Shown: positions 22,961-32,500, counted from the first letter of the stretch. The stretch: DNA of 64,000 nt from Actinomadura sp. K4S16 (GCF_008327685.1 NZ_BDDE01000018.1:124001-188000); one strand, 5' to 3'. Translations and numbers: made by a program. Notes: generated from the letters alone by a model not told the origin.

Positions 22961-24101
22961 CGAACTCGCCCGCCTGCGCACCCTCTACGAGCACGCGCCC
23001 TGCGGCTACCTGTCGCTGCGCCCGGACGGCACGATCACCAGGGTCAACCGGACGTTCCTCGACTGGACGGGCCACCGCGCCGAAGACCTGCTCGGCGGCA
23101 CGCGCTTCCAGGAGCTGCTCCCCATCGGCGACCGCATCTACTACGAGACGCACTTCACGCCGCTGCTGACCATGCAGGGCGAGGTCCGCGAGATCGCCGT
23201 CGACCTGAGGTGCGCGGACGGCGAGCGGCTGCCCGTCCTGGTCAACTCGACGCTGCACCCGGAGGAGCCGGGCGGGCCCGCCGCCGTCCTGGTGAGCGTC
23301 TTCCAGGCCACCGACCGCCGGGAGTACGAGCGGGAGCTGCTTCACGCCCGCGGCCGTGCGCGGGAGTCGGAGGCGCGCGTCCGGCAGCTCGCTGAGACCC
23401 TGCAGCGCAGCTTCATCCCACCCGCGCTGCCGCCCGTGCCCTGCCTGGAGGTGGGCGACGCCTACCGCCCGGCGGGGGCCGGCGACGAGGTGGGAGGAGA
23501 CTTCTACGACGTGTTCGAGGTCTCTCCCGGCCGGTGGGGGCTGGTGCTGGGGGACGTGTGCGGCAAGGGGGTCGAGGCCGCGGTGGTGACGAGCCTGGCG
23601 CGGCACACGGTGCGGGCGGTCGCCGCGGAGGCCGACTCGCCCGCCGGCGTCCTCCGCAGGCTGAACTCGTCCCTGCTGCGCCCCGGCGCGGAGCGGTTCT
23701 GCACCGCCGTCTACGCCGGCATCGAGCGCGGTCCGGGCGGCGGGCCGCTCCTGACCGTCTCGCTCGGCGGGCATCCGGCGCCGCTTCTCGGCACCGCCGC
23801 GGGCGAGGTGCGGTCCATCGGCCGGACCGGCGACCTGCTCGGCGTGTTCGAGGACGTGGCGCTCGCCGACGAGGCCGTGGAGCTGCGGTCCGGCGACGTC
23901 GTCCTCTTCTTCACCGACGGCGTCAGCGAGGCCCGCCGGGGCCGGGAGCTGTTCGGCGAGGAACGGCTCGCCGACCTGCTGTCCGAGGTGCGGGCCCTCG
24001 ATGCCGACGGCATCACCGCCCGCATCGCCGACCGCGTCCTGGACTTCCAGGACGGCGTGCCGCGCGACGACATCGCGCTCGTCACCCTCAAGGTCCCCTG
24101 A
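22944..24101 (+). CDS. rsbP: RsbP-like PAS domain PP2C phosphatase
   Basis: 385 residues from ATG 22944 (GTG 22935 possible). A PAS domain covers about 8-120 (LYEHAPCGYLSLRPDGTITRVN; LGGTRFQELLP), then a coiled coil (REYERELLHARGRARESEARVRQLAE) and a SpoIIE/PP2C domain with GDEVGGDFYD, GDVCGKGVEAA, VSLGGHPAPLL, FFTDGVSEA and DDIALVTLK. Metal-binding Asp residues are present. Partner switching would have it dephosphorylate an anti-sigma antagonist (RsbV/STAS type). No STAS or anti-sigma gene lies in the window, so the target is elsewhere. Confidence 0.9.
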   Translation: MAGTDDELARLRTLYEHAPCGYLSLRPDGTITRVNRTFLDWTGHRAEDLLGGTRFQELLPIGDRIYYETHFTPLLTMQGEVREIAVDLRCADGERLPVLVNSTLHPEEPGGPAAVLVSVFQATDRREYERELLHARGRARESEARVRQLAETLQRSFIPPALPPVPCLEVGDAYRPAGAGDEVGGDFYDVFEVSPGRWGLVLGDVCGKGVEAAVVTSLARHTVRAVAAEADSPAGVLRRLNSSLLRPGAERFCTAVYAGIERGPGGGPLLTVSLGGHPAPLLGTAAGEVRSIGRTGDLLGVFEDVALADEAVELRSGDVVLFFTDGVSEARRGRELFGEERLADLLSEVRALDADGITARIADRVLDFQDGVPRDDIALVTLKVP

Positions 24102-24177
24102 ACGAACGAGCGCGGCCGGACGAGCGCACGCGAACGACCCGGCGGGAACCCCCGGCCGGGCCGCTCGACGAGACGGA

Positions 24178-25485
24178 TCAGAGAGCGCGCTGGAAGGCGA
24201 CCGACACGTTGTGGCCGCCGAATCCGAACGAGTTGTTGAGCGCCGCGGCCGGTCCGTCCGGGAGCTTGCGGGGCTCGTCGCGGGCGATGTCGAGGTCGAC
24301 CTCGTCGTCGATGTCCTCCAGGTTCGCCACGAAGGGGACGAGCCCCTCCTTGAGCGCGAGCACGGTGAAGATCGACTCGAGCGCGCCGGCGCCGCCGAGC
24401 AGGTGCCCGGTCATCGACTTGGTCGCGGTGATGACCACCTGGCGGGCGGCCTCCTCGCCGAGCCCCGCCTTGATGGAGGCGAGCTCCGCGACGTCGCCCG
24501 CGGGGGTGGAGGTGGCGTGCGCGTTGATGTGGACGAGGTCGGTCGGCTCCAGGCCCGCGTCCTTGAGGGCCCGCTGCATCGCCTTCGCCTGCCCCGAGCC
24601 GGACGGGTCGGGCAGCACGATGTCGTAGGCGTCGCCGGAGTAGCCGCAGCCGGCCGCGAAGCCGTGGACGGTCGCGCCGCGGGCGCGGGCGTGCTCCTCC
24701 GACTCCAGGATCATCACGGCGGCGCCCTCGCCGAGCACGAACCCGTCGCGGTTCTTGTCGTAGGGCCGGGACGCGCGCTCCGGCTCCTCGTTGCGGGTCG
24801 ACATCGCGCGCATCGCCCCGAACGAGGCCATCTGCAGGGGGTGTATGCACGACTCGGTCCCGCCGCAGATCACCACGTCGGCGCGGCCCGCGCGGATCAT
24901 GTCGATGGCGTACCCGACGGCCTCGCCGCTGGACGCGCAGGCGCTGACCAGGGCGTGCGAGCCGGCCATCGCGCCGAACTCGATGCCGACGTGCCCGGAG
25001 GCGCCGTTCGGCATCAGCATCGGGACGGTGAAGGGCGAGACCCGCGACCAGCCCTTCTCCCGGAAGACGTCATAGCTGTTCAGGGCGGTGTGCAGGCCGC
25101 CGATGCCGCTGGACAGCACCACGCCGAGGCGCTCGCCGTCCACGGTGAAGCCGCCCTCGACGCCGGGGCGCTCCATGCCCTTCTGCGGCTTGCCGCCCGT
25201 CGGCGCGGCGAACCCGGCGCTCGTCCAGGCCTCGCGCGCGGCGATCAGCGCGATCGCCTGGTTGCGGTCGAGCCGGCGCAGGTTCTGCTTCGGCATCACC
25301 TCGGACGGGTCGACCTTCAGCGTCGCGGCGAACCGGACCGGCAGGTCCTCGACGCCCTCCCAGTCCAGCTTGCGGATACCGGACTCGCCGGCGAGCAGGG
25401 CGGACCAGGTCGACGGCAGGTCGCCGCCGAGTGGGGTCGTTGCACCGAGACCGGTCACGACGACCCTGGTCTGGCTCTTGCTCAT
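24178..25485 (-). CDS. fabF: 3-oxoacyl-ACP synthase II
   Basis: 435 residues with the C-H-H triad: SACASSGEA (Cys183), NAHATSTPAGD (His323), TGHLLGGAG (His361) and Lys356. Decarboxylative Claisen condensation of malonyl-ACP with acyl-ACP in fatty acid elongation. AAGGAG precedes ATG 25485. Last gene of fabD-fabH-acpP-fabF, 79 bp after acpP. Confidence 0.97.
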   Translation of the reverse strand: MSKSQTRVVVTGLGATTPLGGDLPSTWSALLAGESGIRKLDWEGVEDLPVRFAATLKVDPSEVMPKQNLRRLDRNQAIALIAAREAWTSAGFAAPTGGKPQKGMERPGVEGGFTVDGERLGVVLSSGIGGLHTALNSYDVFREKGWSRVSPFTVPMLMPNGASGHVGIEFGAMAGSHALVSACASSGEAVGYAIDMIRAGRADVVICGGTESCIHPLQMASFGAMRAMSTRNEEPERASRPYDKNRDGFVLGEGAAVMILESEEHARARGATVHGFAAGCGYSGDAYDIVLPDPSGSGQAKAMQRALKDAGLEPTDLVHINAHATSTPAGDVAELASIKAGLGEEAARQVVITATKSMTGHLLGGAGALESIFTVLALKEGLVPFVANLEDIDDEVDLDIARDEPRKLPDGPAAALNNSFGFGGHNVSVAFQRAL

Positions 25486-25564
25486 ATTGGGTGCTCCTTG
25501 CGGACTGTGAGGGGAGGAGGGCAGGGCGCGCCGCCTCCCGGGTGGCGGCGCGCCCTCCCGCGGC

Positions 25565-25816
25565 TCAGCTCTGCAGGTTCTGGACGAAGTTGATGACGTC
25601 CTTGACCGTCTTCAGGTTGCGCAGTTCGTCGTCGGGGATCTCGACGCCGAACTTGTCCTGGGCGGCCACCGCGATCTCGACCATCGACAGCGAGTCGATG
25701 TCGAGGTCGTCGATGAAGTTCTTCTCCGGGGTGACCTCGGACTTGTCGATGCCGACGATCTCGTCGATGATCTCGGCGAGGCCGTCCAGGATCTGCTGTT
25801 CGGTGGCGACTGCCAT
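25565..25816 (-). CDS. acpP: acyl carrier protein
   Basis: 83 residues, acidic, with the DIDSLSMVE motif; Ser42 carries 4'-phosphopantetheine. The length and helix pattern are standard for FAS II ACP. AAGGAGA ribosome site. It lies between fabH and fabF and is the carrier for both. Confidence 0.97.
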   Translation of the reverse strand: MAVATEQQILDGLAEIIDEIVGIDKSEVTPEKNFIDDLDIDSLSMVEIAVAAQDKFGVEIPDDELRNLKTVKDVINFVQNLQS

Positions 25817-25872
25817 GGTTCTGCGTTCTCCTTCGGTGGGTTGGTCCAGAGCCTGCGTTCAGGCGTGACGGC

Positions 25873-26838
25873 CTACGGGATCTGGATGACTTGGGCAGCG
25901 TAGGACAGTCCGGCGCCGAACCCGACCAGCAGGGCCGGGGCGCCGGACGGCACGTCGCCGCGTTCGATCATTCGGGACAGGGCCAGCGGGATCGAGGCGC
26001 CCGAGGTGTTGCCGGACTGCACGATGTCGTCGGCCACGACGGCGTTGGAGGCCTTCACCTTGCGGGCGATCGCCTCGATGATCCGCAGGTTGGCCTGGTG
26101 CGGGACGACCGCCGCGAGCTCCTCGGGCTTCACCCCGGCCCGCTCGCACGCCTGGAGGGCGATGGGCGCGATGGCGCTGGTGGCCCAGCGGAACACCGCC
26201 TGCCCCTCCTGCCGGATGAACGAGTTGCGGTCGTCAATGATGATCTTGTCGTACTTGTCGCCGGCGCTGCCCCACACGACCGGGCCGATGCCGGGGGTCT
26301 CGCTCGGCGCGACGACCGCCGCGCCCGCCCCGTCGGCGAAGATGATGCAGGTGGAGCGGTCGGTCCAGTCCACCCACTGGGACATCTTCTCCGCGCCGAT
26401 CACCAGCACGTTGCGGGCGCTGCCGGCCCGGACGGCGGCGCTGGCGGTGCCGAGCGCGTAGCAGAAGCCGGCGCACGCGGCGTTGAGGTCGAAGGCGCCG
26501 GGCGCCTCGATGCCGAGGCGGTGCGCGACCTGCGCGGCGTGGCCCGGCATCGGCGTCTCCGCCGAGCAGGTCGCGAGGATCACGAGGTCGATGTCGGAGG
26601 GGGCGAGGCCGCTGCCCGCGAGCGCCTTGCCCGCGGCGTGCACGCCGAGTTCGACGATGCCCTCGTCGTCTCCGGCGATGCGCCGCTCGGAGATGCCGAC
26701 GCGGCTGCGGATCCACTCGTCGTTGGTGTCGACGGTCTCGGCGAGCTCGTCGTTGGTGACGATGCGGGCGGGGCGGTAGTCGCCGAACGCCAGGACGCGG
26801 GCGCCGGGCGCCGCCTCGGGGATGGTGAGGGCGGTCAT
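25873..26838 (-). CDS. fabH: 3-oxoacyl-ACP synthase III
   Basis: 321 residues from ATG 26838. Catalytic triad: NAACAGFCY (Cys122), PHQANLRI (His) and SGNTSGASIP (Asn). It starts each chain by condensing an acyl-CoA, branched in actinomycetes, with malonyl-ACP. The start codon overlaps the fabD stop (ATGA), so the two are coupled. A longer open frame upstream is a fabD shadow. Confidence 0.96.
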   Translation of the reverse strand: MTALTIPEAAPGARVLAFGDYRPARIVTNDELAETVDTNDEWIRSRVGISERRIAGDDEGIVELGVHAAGKALAGSGLAPSDIDLVILATCSAETPMPGHAAQVAHRLGIEAPGAFDLNAACAGFCYALGTASAAVRAGSARNVLVIGAEKMSQWVDWTDRSTCIIFADGAGAAVVAPSETPGIGPVVWGSAGDKYDKIIIDDRNSFIRQEGQAVFRWATSAIAPIALQACERAGVKPEELAAVVPHQANLRIIEAIARKVKASNAVVADDIVQSGNTSGASIPLALSRMIERGDVPSGAPALLVGFGAGLSYAAQVIQIP

Positions 26839-27764
26839 GACGCGTCCGCCTTGATCAGCTCGCGGGCCTTGTCCAGGTCGGCGGGGGTCTTGAGGGCGAC
26901 CAGCTCGACGCCCTTCAGCTCGCGCCGGGCGAGCCCGGTGAGCGTCCCGGCGGGCGGCAGCTCGATGATCCCGGTGACGCCGAGCTCGCGCATGGTCGCC
27001 ATGCACGAGTCCCAGCGGACGGGGGCGCTGACCTGCTCGACGAGCCGGGCGACGAACTCGCGGCCGTCGTCGACCACGGCGCCGTCGCGGTTCTGGAGCA
27101 GCTTCGCCCGCGGGTCCTCGACGGGGACGCCGGGCGCCAGCCGGCGCAGGACGCCGACGGCGGGCTCCATGTGCTCGGTGTGGAACGCGCCCGCGACCGA
27201 CAGCGACCGCAGCCGCGCCTTGGCGGGCGGCTCCTCGGCGAACCGCGCGAGCCGCTCGGTGGTCCCGGCGGCGACGACCTGGCCGGCGCCGTTGACGTTG
27301 GCGGGGGTGAGCCCGTGCTTGTCGATCGCGGCGAGGACCTCGTCGGCATCGCCGCCGAGCACGGCCGTCATGCCGGTCTCGGTGACCGCGGCGGCCTCGG
27401 CCATCGCCCGGCCCCGCTCCCGGACCAGGACCAGCGCGGCCTCGGGGGTCAGCACCCCGGCGATCGCGGCGGCGGCCAGCTCGCCGACGCTGTGCCCGGC
27501 GACGGCGTCCGGCCCCGGCTTGCCGGCCGGGGCGTCCTCGTAGAGCACCTCGCAGGCGGCGATCGCGGCGGCGACGAGCAGCGGCTGTGCGACCGCGGTG
27601 TCACGGATCTCCTCGGCGTCCGCGACCGTCCCGTAGCGGACCAGGTCGAGACCCGTGACCGCCGACCACCACGCGAGCCGGTCGGCGACTCCGGGTATCT
27701 CTAGCCATGGCTGCAGGAAGCCGGGGGTCTGGGCGCCCTGGCCGGGCGATGCGAGGAGTATCAC
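26835..27764 (-). CDS. fabD: malonyl-CoA:ACP transacylase
   Basis: 309 residues from GTG 27764. MILLASPGQGAQTPGFL, GHSVGELAA (Ser92 nucleophile) and GAFHTEHM (His) are the family hallmarks. It charges ACP with malonate. First gene of the fab operon, so its promoter lies in 27765-27902, where FasR is expected to bind. Confidence 0.96.
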   Translation of the reverse strand: MILLASPGQGAQTPGFLQPWLEIPGVADRLAWWSAVTGLDLVRYGTVADAEEIRDTAVAQPLLVAAAIAACEVLYEDAPAGKPGPDAVAGHSVGELAAAAIAGVLTPEAALVLVRERGRAMAEAAAVTETGMTAVLGGDADEVLAAIDKHGLTPANVNGAGQVVAAGTTERLARFAEEPPAKARLRSLSVAGAFHTEHMEPAVGVLRRLAPGVPVEDPRAKLLQNRDGAVVDDGREFVARLVEQVSAPVRWDSCMATMRELGVTGIIELPPAGTLTGLARRELKGVELVALKTPADLDKARELIKADAS

Positions 27765-27872
27765 AGCGTCCAGCCTGCCGTCATGTGGTCGCGCCCACGA
27801 TGCCGATCACGACGAACTTTGGTCTTGGCGCTTTGTACGACCCCTACAAGGAACCCTGGTGAGCGCCTGTAA

Positions 27873-27894
27873 GCACCGGCCAACGCGCCGGTGC
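27873..27894 (-). terminator. hairpin downstream of fasR
   Basis: GCACCGGC (27873-27880) pairs perfectly with GCCGGTGC (27887-27894) around a 6-nt loop, nine bases after the fasR stop. No T-tract. It could be a fasR terminator or an operator before fabD. Confidence 0.4.
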
Positions 27895-27902
27895 GACGCC
27901 GG

Positions 27903-29114
27903 TCACTGCCCCTGGCCCCTGGAGGCGCGGGAGTGGAAGCGGCCGAGGACGAGGGCGATGCGGAGCGTGAAGGCGTTGCGGCCGTCGGTGGGGGCGAGGC
28001 CGGTCAGCTCGCTGACCCGCCGCAGCCGGTAGCGGACGGTGTTGGGGTGGACGAACAGGAGCCGGGCGGTGGCCTCCAGGGAGGAGCCCTGCTCGAGGTA
28101 GGTGGTGAGCGTGTCGAGGAGCGGGGCGCCGGCGGCGAGCATCGGGTTGTAGACGCTCTCCACCAGGTAGCGGCGCGCCTCGTCGTCGCCGTCGAGGGCG
28201 CGCTCGGGCAGGAGCTCCGAGGCGAGGACGGGACGGGGCGCGTCCGGCCATCCGGCGGCGGCGCGCAGGCCCGCGACGGCGGCCCGGGCGGAGCTCGTGG
28301 ACTCGTAGAGGTCGGCGACCTGCGGGCCGACGACGACCGGGCCCGGCCCGCACTTGGCGGCGATCGGGCGGGCGGCCTCCATGGGGTCGGTGTCGCCGCC
28401 GACGATCACGACGACCCGGTGCCCCTGGACGCCGGCGAGCACGTCGGCGCGGGCGCGGCGCGCGGCGAGCTGCATCTGGTCGATGGTGACCTCGGGCTCC
28501 TCGTCCTCCGGGGTGAAGCCCGCGATGACGGTGACGGGCTTGGAGGTCCAGCCGAGCGCGGCGGCCCAGGAGTGCATGCCGTCGTCGACCTCGTCGCGCA
28601 GCACCGCGTTGACGACGAGGGCCTCCAGGCGGGCGTCCCAGGCGGCGCGCGTCTCGGCGGCGCGGGCGTAGACCTGGGCGGCGCCGAACGCCACGTCGCG
28701 GGTGTAGCGCAGGATGGCCTCGCGCAGCTGGGCCTCGCCACCGGGCGCGGCCAGCTCGGCGAGCCGGGTCTCCACCACGTCGATGATGACGCGGATCATG
28801 TCGATGGTGTGCTGGAGCTTGATGGAGCGCAGCAGCTCGCGCGGCGCGGTGCCGAACACCTCACCGGCGATGGCCGGGCGGCTCCGCTCGTTGCTCTTGA
28901 ACCACTCCACGAACGCGGCGATGCCGGCCTGCGCGACGAGCCCGATCCAGGAGCGCTGGTCGGCGGGCATGCGGCGGAACCAGGGGAGCTGCTCCTCCAT
29001 GCTGCTCAGCGCCGCGGTGCCGAAGGTCCCCATCGCCTTCTCCAGGCGCTGGGTGGTCTGCTCGCGGATCTCGGCGTCGTTCGCGGTGTTCACCACCCCA
29101 GGGTGCCACCACAC
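27903..29114 (-). CDS. fasR: PucR-family regulator of fatty acid synthesis
   Basis: 403 residues. A conserved N-terminal part (LPWFRRMPADQRSWIGLVAQAG; FGTAPRELLRSIKLQ) is characteristic of FasR. The C-terminal PucR helix-turn-helix is LEQGSSLEATARLLFVHPNTVRYRLRRV. In Streptomyces FasR activates fabD-fabH-acpP-fabF, and the same arrangement is kept here. GTG 29114 has AGGA seven bases upstream; GTG 29096 or 29093 are alternatives. Confidence 0.93.
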   Translation of the reverse strand: MWWHPGVVNTANDAEIREQTTQRLEKAMGTFGTAALSSMEEQLPWFRRMPADQRSWIGLVAQAGIAAFVEWFKSNERSRPAIAGEVFGTAPRELLRSIKLQHTIDMIRVIIDVVETRLAELAAPGGEAQLREAILRYTRDVAFGAAQVYARAAETRAAWDARLEALVVNAVLRDEVDDGMHSWAAALGWTSKPVTVIAGFTPEDEEPEVTIDQMQLAARRARADVLAGVQGHRVVVIVGGDTDPMEAARPIAAKCGPGPVVVGPQVADLYESTSSARAAVAGLRAAAGWPDAPRPVLASELLPERALDGDDEARRYLVESVYNPMLAAGAPLLDTLTTYLEQGSSLEATARLLFVHPNTVRYRLRRVSELTGLAPTDGRNAFTLRIALVLGRFHSRASRGQGQ

Positions 29115-29147
29115 CCGCGGTGTCCTGGCCGGAAGTGAGCAAACGGG

Positions 29148-30176
29148 TCAGCCGCGGGTCACCTCGGAGGCGTGCCCGAGCGCGATGCCGGTGAGGTTGC
29201 GCAGGGACGCGGAGCCGGGTGCGAGGTAGTCGCTGTGGCCGCCGCCCCCGGCGTCGAAGACCCGCGCGCCGAAGCCGCGGGAGACCGGGTCGGGGCCGAG
29301 CCCCAGCCCGAAGATCCGCACGTGCGGGACGTCCTCCATCCAGTCGGTCGCGCCCCGCCCGGCCCAGACGCGGGCCGTCCCGCCGAACCTGGACGCCGAC
29401 CAGGCGGTCGTTCCCGGGCTGCCGTAGAGGGCGATGTCGGTGACCTGCTTCCAGGCGGCGCTGTTGGAGCCGTCCAACGCGGCCCGTCCGCAGACCACGG
29501 ATCCGTAGCTGTGGCAGAGGAGGCCCACGCTCGCGCGGGGGTTGACCTGGTGGACGCCCTTCATGAACTTGCGGAGCTGGACGGCGCCTTCGGTGGCCCG
29601 GTCGCTGGTGAGGACGTCGCCGCTGAACGTCTTGGGGGCCGCGTAGCCGAGCCAGGCGACGACCGCCAGCCCGGGTTCCGGCGATGCGGCGCGGGCCTGC
29701 ACGTAGACGGCGCGGGCGCCCCCGCCCGGCGTCGACCACGGCTTGCCGCCCCGCTTGTCGAACGAGGACAGCGTGGTGTCGGCGCCCGGGACGAGCACCG
29801 CGACGCGCTGCGCCCGGGTGAGGTCGCCGATCACCTCGATGGCCCGGCCCCGGCCGCGCGGGTCGAAGTACAGGAAGTGGCGTCCGGGCTGGAGGAACCC
29901 TCCGAGCGCCTTCTGCCGCGGGGCGTCGCCGACCTTCTCCGCCGTCTTGAGGGCCTTCTCGATGGAGCCGCGCTCGGCCGCGTACCGGACGTCCAGCGTC
30001 GAGGGGGCCATCTTGGGGACCGCGACGGGGGCCGCGTAGGGGTCGGCGTGGCCCGTCCCCGCGGTGGTCAGCATCACCACTCCGATGGAGGCGGCGGCGG
30101 CCGTGGCCCGCCGGAGCCGGCGGGCGTGCCGTCGCCCGGGGCGCGGCGAGGTCGTCGTCGTGAGGTGCGGCGGCAT
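29148..30176 (-). CDS. secreted DUF1023 alpha/beta hydrolase, copy 1
   Basis: 342 residues. A twin-arginine-like basic start (RRHARRLRRATAAAA) leads into a signal peptide ending near GTGHADPYA. The DUF1023 hydrolase core has VAVLVPGADTTLSSFD, LCHSYGSVVCG (nucleophile Ser223) and a C-terminal HSDYLAPGS (His). Substrate unknown. About half the residues match copy 2 at 31414-32397, with the acyltransferase gene between them on the same strand. It lies 54 bp after that gene. Confidence 0.85.
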   Translation of the reverse strand: MPPHLTTTTSPRPGRRHARRLRRATAAAASIGVVMLTTAGTGHADPYAAPVAVPKMAPSTLDVRYAAERGSIEKALKTAEKVGDAPRQKALGGFLQPGRHFLYFDPRGRGRAIEVIGDLTRAQRVAVLVPGADTTLSSFDKRGGKPWSTPGGGARAVYVQARAASPEPGLAVVAWLGYAAPKTFSGDVLTSDRATEGAVQLRKFMKGVHQVNPRASVGLLCHSYGSVVCGRAALDGSNSAAWKQVTDIALYGSPGTTAWSASRFGGTARVWAGRGATDWMEDVPHVRIFGLGLGPDPVSRGFGARVFDAGGGGHSDYLAPGSASLRNLTGIALGHASEVTRG

Positions 30177-30230
30177 CGTCGCCTTTCTACCATCGAAGAT
30201 CGGTGCGGGTTCGGCTCACCCCCTGGCGGG

Positions 30231-31421
30231 TCAGGAGACGCCTCTGGAGATGTACGGGCCGGGGGCCGGGTTGGTTCCCGGGGCGGTGCCGCGCACGAGC
30301 GGCCGCGGCCTCCGGGCGGCGGCGGCCACCGCTCTGCCGGCGGCGAGCGCGCCACCGAAGGCGACCAGCCAGGCGAGCCGCTCGGCGACCCATTCCGGCT
30401 GGTCGGGCACGGTGTGCAACCCGTTCAGCCTACCGAACGCGAGCAGCGCCCCCACGGTCACGGAGATCATCGCGGTCTGGTGCCAGAGGTAGATCGCCAT
30501 CGCGGAGCGGTTGGCCGCGGCGATCACCGACCGGGGCCCTGCGCGCCGCGTCCAGCGGGTCAGGGGCCCGTGCAGCAGGACGGCCAGGCCCGTCTGGGCG
30601 AGGCCGAACGCGACCGCGGCGAGGGTCGGCGGGCTGAGGTTGGAGACGGCGGCGCCGGGGACGCCGACCATGCTCGCCGGGTATCCGGCGAACAGGACGA
30701 GGAGCGCGGCCGACGCGGCGCCCCCGCCCAGCAGGGCGAGCCCGGCCCTGCGGGACCGCAGCGCTCCGTCCGCCCAGCCGATGCCGAGATAGAACGGCAG
30801 GAGCCAGGCGGTGAGGACGGCGGCCCAGCCCGTCCAGCCGGGCGCGCCGAGGGCGAACCGGCCGAGGTCGATCCCGGCGGTCGCGGCGGCGAGGACCGCC
30901 GCGCCCGCGATCCCGAACCGGTTCCACGAGGCGGCGATGAGCGGGGTGAGCGCCGTCAGCACCACGTAGACGCAGAGGAACCACAGCGGGCTCAGCACCA
31001 GCTCGACGAGGACGCGGATGCTGCTCCCCGAGAACCCGGCCCATGACAGGACCGCGGCGACGGGGAGCCAGACGATCATCAGAGCCGGCAGGGGCCGCGC
31101 GAAGCGCGCCAGGCGCCGCCGCAGGCGGCGGCCCCAGGGCTCGCCGGGACGCAGGCTCTTGGCCGCCGAGTAGCCGCCGACGAAGAAGAAGACGGCGAGC
31201 GTTTGCAGGACCCAGGAGATGGGAGTCAGTTCGGGCATCGTCTTGAGGGGGCTGGTGACGTGCAGCCGGTGGCCTGTGCCGTCCACGACGAGCGCGGTGA
31301 CGAGCCAGTGGCCGAGCACGACGCCGAGGATCGCGAAGGCACGCATGGCGTCCACGGCCCCGTCGCGGTTCTTGGCCTCTTCGCGGTCCTGGGCTTGGTC
31401 GTAGGCCTGGGCTTCAGGCAT
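30231..31421 (-). CDS. acyltransferase family (type 3) membrane protein
   Basis: 396 residues, about ten membrane segments after a ~25-residue charged N-terminus. The start AMRAFAILGVVLGHWLVTAL carries the catalytic His of acyltransferase-3 proteins, and SWVLQTLAVFFFVGGY is the second typical block. Such enzymes O-acylate sugars, lipids or antibiotics. ATG 31421 overlaps the end of DUF1023 copy 2 by 8 bp, so the two are coupled, and the acylated product may be the substrate of the flanking hydrolases (inferred). Confidence 0.85.
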   Translation of the reverse strand: MPEAQAYDQAQDREEAKNRDGAVDAMRAFAILGVVLGHWLVTALVVDGTGHRLHVTSPLKTMPELTPISWVLQTLAVFFFVGGYSAAKSLRPGEPWGRRLRRRLARFARPLPALMIVWLPVAAVLSWAGFSGSSIRVLVELVLSPLWFLCVYVVLTALTPLIAASWNRFGIAGAAVLAAATAGIDLGRFALGAPGWTGWAAVLTAWLLPFYLGIGWADGALRSRRAGLALLGGGAASAALLVLFAGYPASMVGVPGAAVSNLSPPTLAAVAFGLAQTGLAVLLHGPLTRWTRRAGPRSVIAAANRSAMAIYLWHQTAMISVTVGALLAFGRLNGLHTVPDQPEWVAERLAWLVAFGGALAAGRAVAAAARRPRPLVRGTAPGTNPAPGPYISRGVS

Positions 31422-32397
31422 GGGTGACCTCCGCGTCGCGGCCGAGGGCGATCAGGGCGAGGTTGCGCAGCGCGAGGGACCCGGGCTTCAGGTAGCCGCT
31501 GTGCGGGCCCGTCCCGGCGTCGAAGCGCAATGCGCCGAAGCCGGGAGTGACGGGATCGGCCCCGAAGCCGAGCCCGGCGAAGCGGACGTGGGGCACGTAC
31601 CGCACCCAGTCGCCCTTGGACCGGCCCGCCCACACGCGGGCGGACGTCCCCAGGCCGGACACGTGGCGCACGGTGGTGCCGGGACTGCCGAACAGCGCGA
31701 TCTCGTCCACCGGCAGGGGCGCGAGCCGCCGCGCGGCCTTGCCGCAGACCACCGAGCCGTAGCTGTGGCAGAGCAGGGCGAAGCGGGCCCTCCCGTTCAG
31801 GCGGTGCACGCCGGTGAGGAGACGTTCGAGACCGCGCGCGCCCTTCTCGGCGCTTCCGCTCGTCAGGGCGCCCGTGCTCAGCGTCGAGGGCGAGTCGTAG
31901 CCGAGCCAGGCGATGACGGCGATCCGCGCGCCGGGCGCGGCGTCGCGGGCCTGCCGGTAGAGCGCCCGGCTGCCGCCGCCGACGAACTTGGGCGAGTCGT
32001 AGTTGGCCAGCGAGTTGTCCGCGCCCGGCACGACCACCGCGATCCGGTCGGCGTGCTCCAGATCGCCCAGGACCTCCACAGCGCGCCCGTCGCCGCGCGG
32101 GTCGAACGACAGGAACCGCCGGTCAGGCGCCAGGAAGGCGGCCAGGACCCGCGCCCGCCCCTCGTCGTGGACGCGCCTGGCGGTGGCCAGCGCGCGGGTG
32201 ATGTCCCGGCCGGTCGTCTCGTAGCGGGCGCCGAGGGCGGACGGCGCCAGGGCGGGCGCCGCGGCCGGCGGCGCGTACACCTCGGCGTGCCCGGCGGCGG
32301 TCGCCGAGCCGGTGGCGGCCAGCACCGACACGGCGGCGAGGCTTCGCCGGACGGGGAGGGGCCTGCGAACGGCGAGGGTCCTGCGAACGCTGGGCAT
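31414..32397 (-). CDS. secreted DUF1023 alpha/beta hydrolase, copy 2
   Basis: 327 residues. The basic N-terminus and hydrophobic stretch end near GHAEVYAPP (signal peptide). Core motifs match copy 1: IAVVVPGADNSLANYD, LCHSYGSVVCG (Ser212), IALFGSPGTT, PHSGYLKPGS. It is the first gene of the acyltransferase cluster. A tandem GGTATGAC element lies ~105-145 bp upstream, the same as in the promoter of the adjacent two-component system, suggesting control by that system. Confidence 0.85.
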   Translation of the reverse strand: MPSVRRTLAVRRPLPVRRSLAAVSVLAATGSATAAGHAEVYAPPAAAPALAPSALGARYETTGRDITRALATARRVHDEGRARVLAAFLAPDRRFLSFDPRGDGRAVEVLGDLEHADRIAVVVPGADNSLANYDSPKFVGGGSRALYRQARDAAPGARIAVIAWLGYDSPSTLSTGALTSGSAEKGARGLERLLTGVHRLNGRARFALLCHSYGSVVCGKAARRLAPLPVDEIALFGSPGTTVRHVSGLGTSARVWAGRSKGDWVRYVPHVRFAGLGFGADPVTPGFGALRFDAGTGPHSGYLKPGSLALRNLALIALGRDAEVTHA

Positions 32398-32500
32398 CCC
32401 GCGCGTCCTTCCTGGTCAGTGGAGTGGAGCACTGATCAGGAAGGTAGAAATCGGACGTACAAGAGCACATCGGCCCGCGGTGCCGTCCCGCGCCGTGCGC

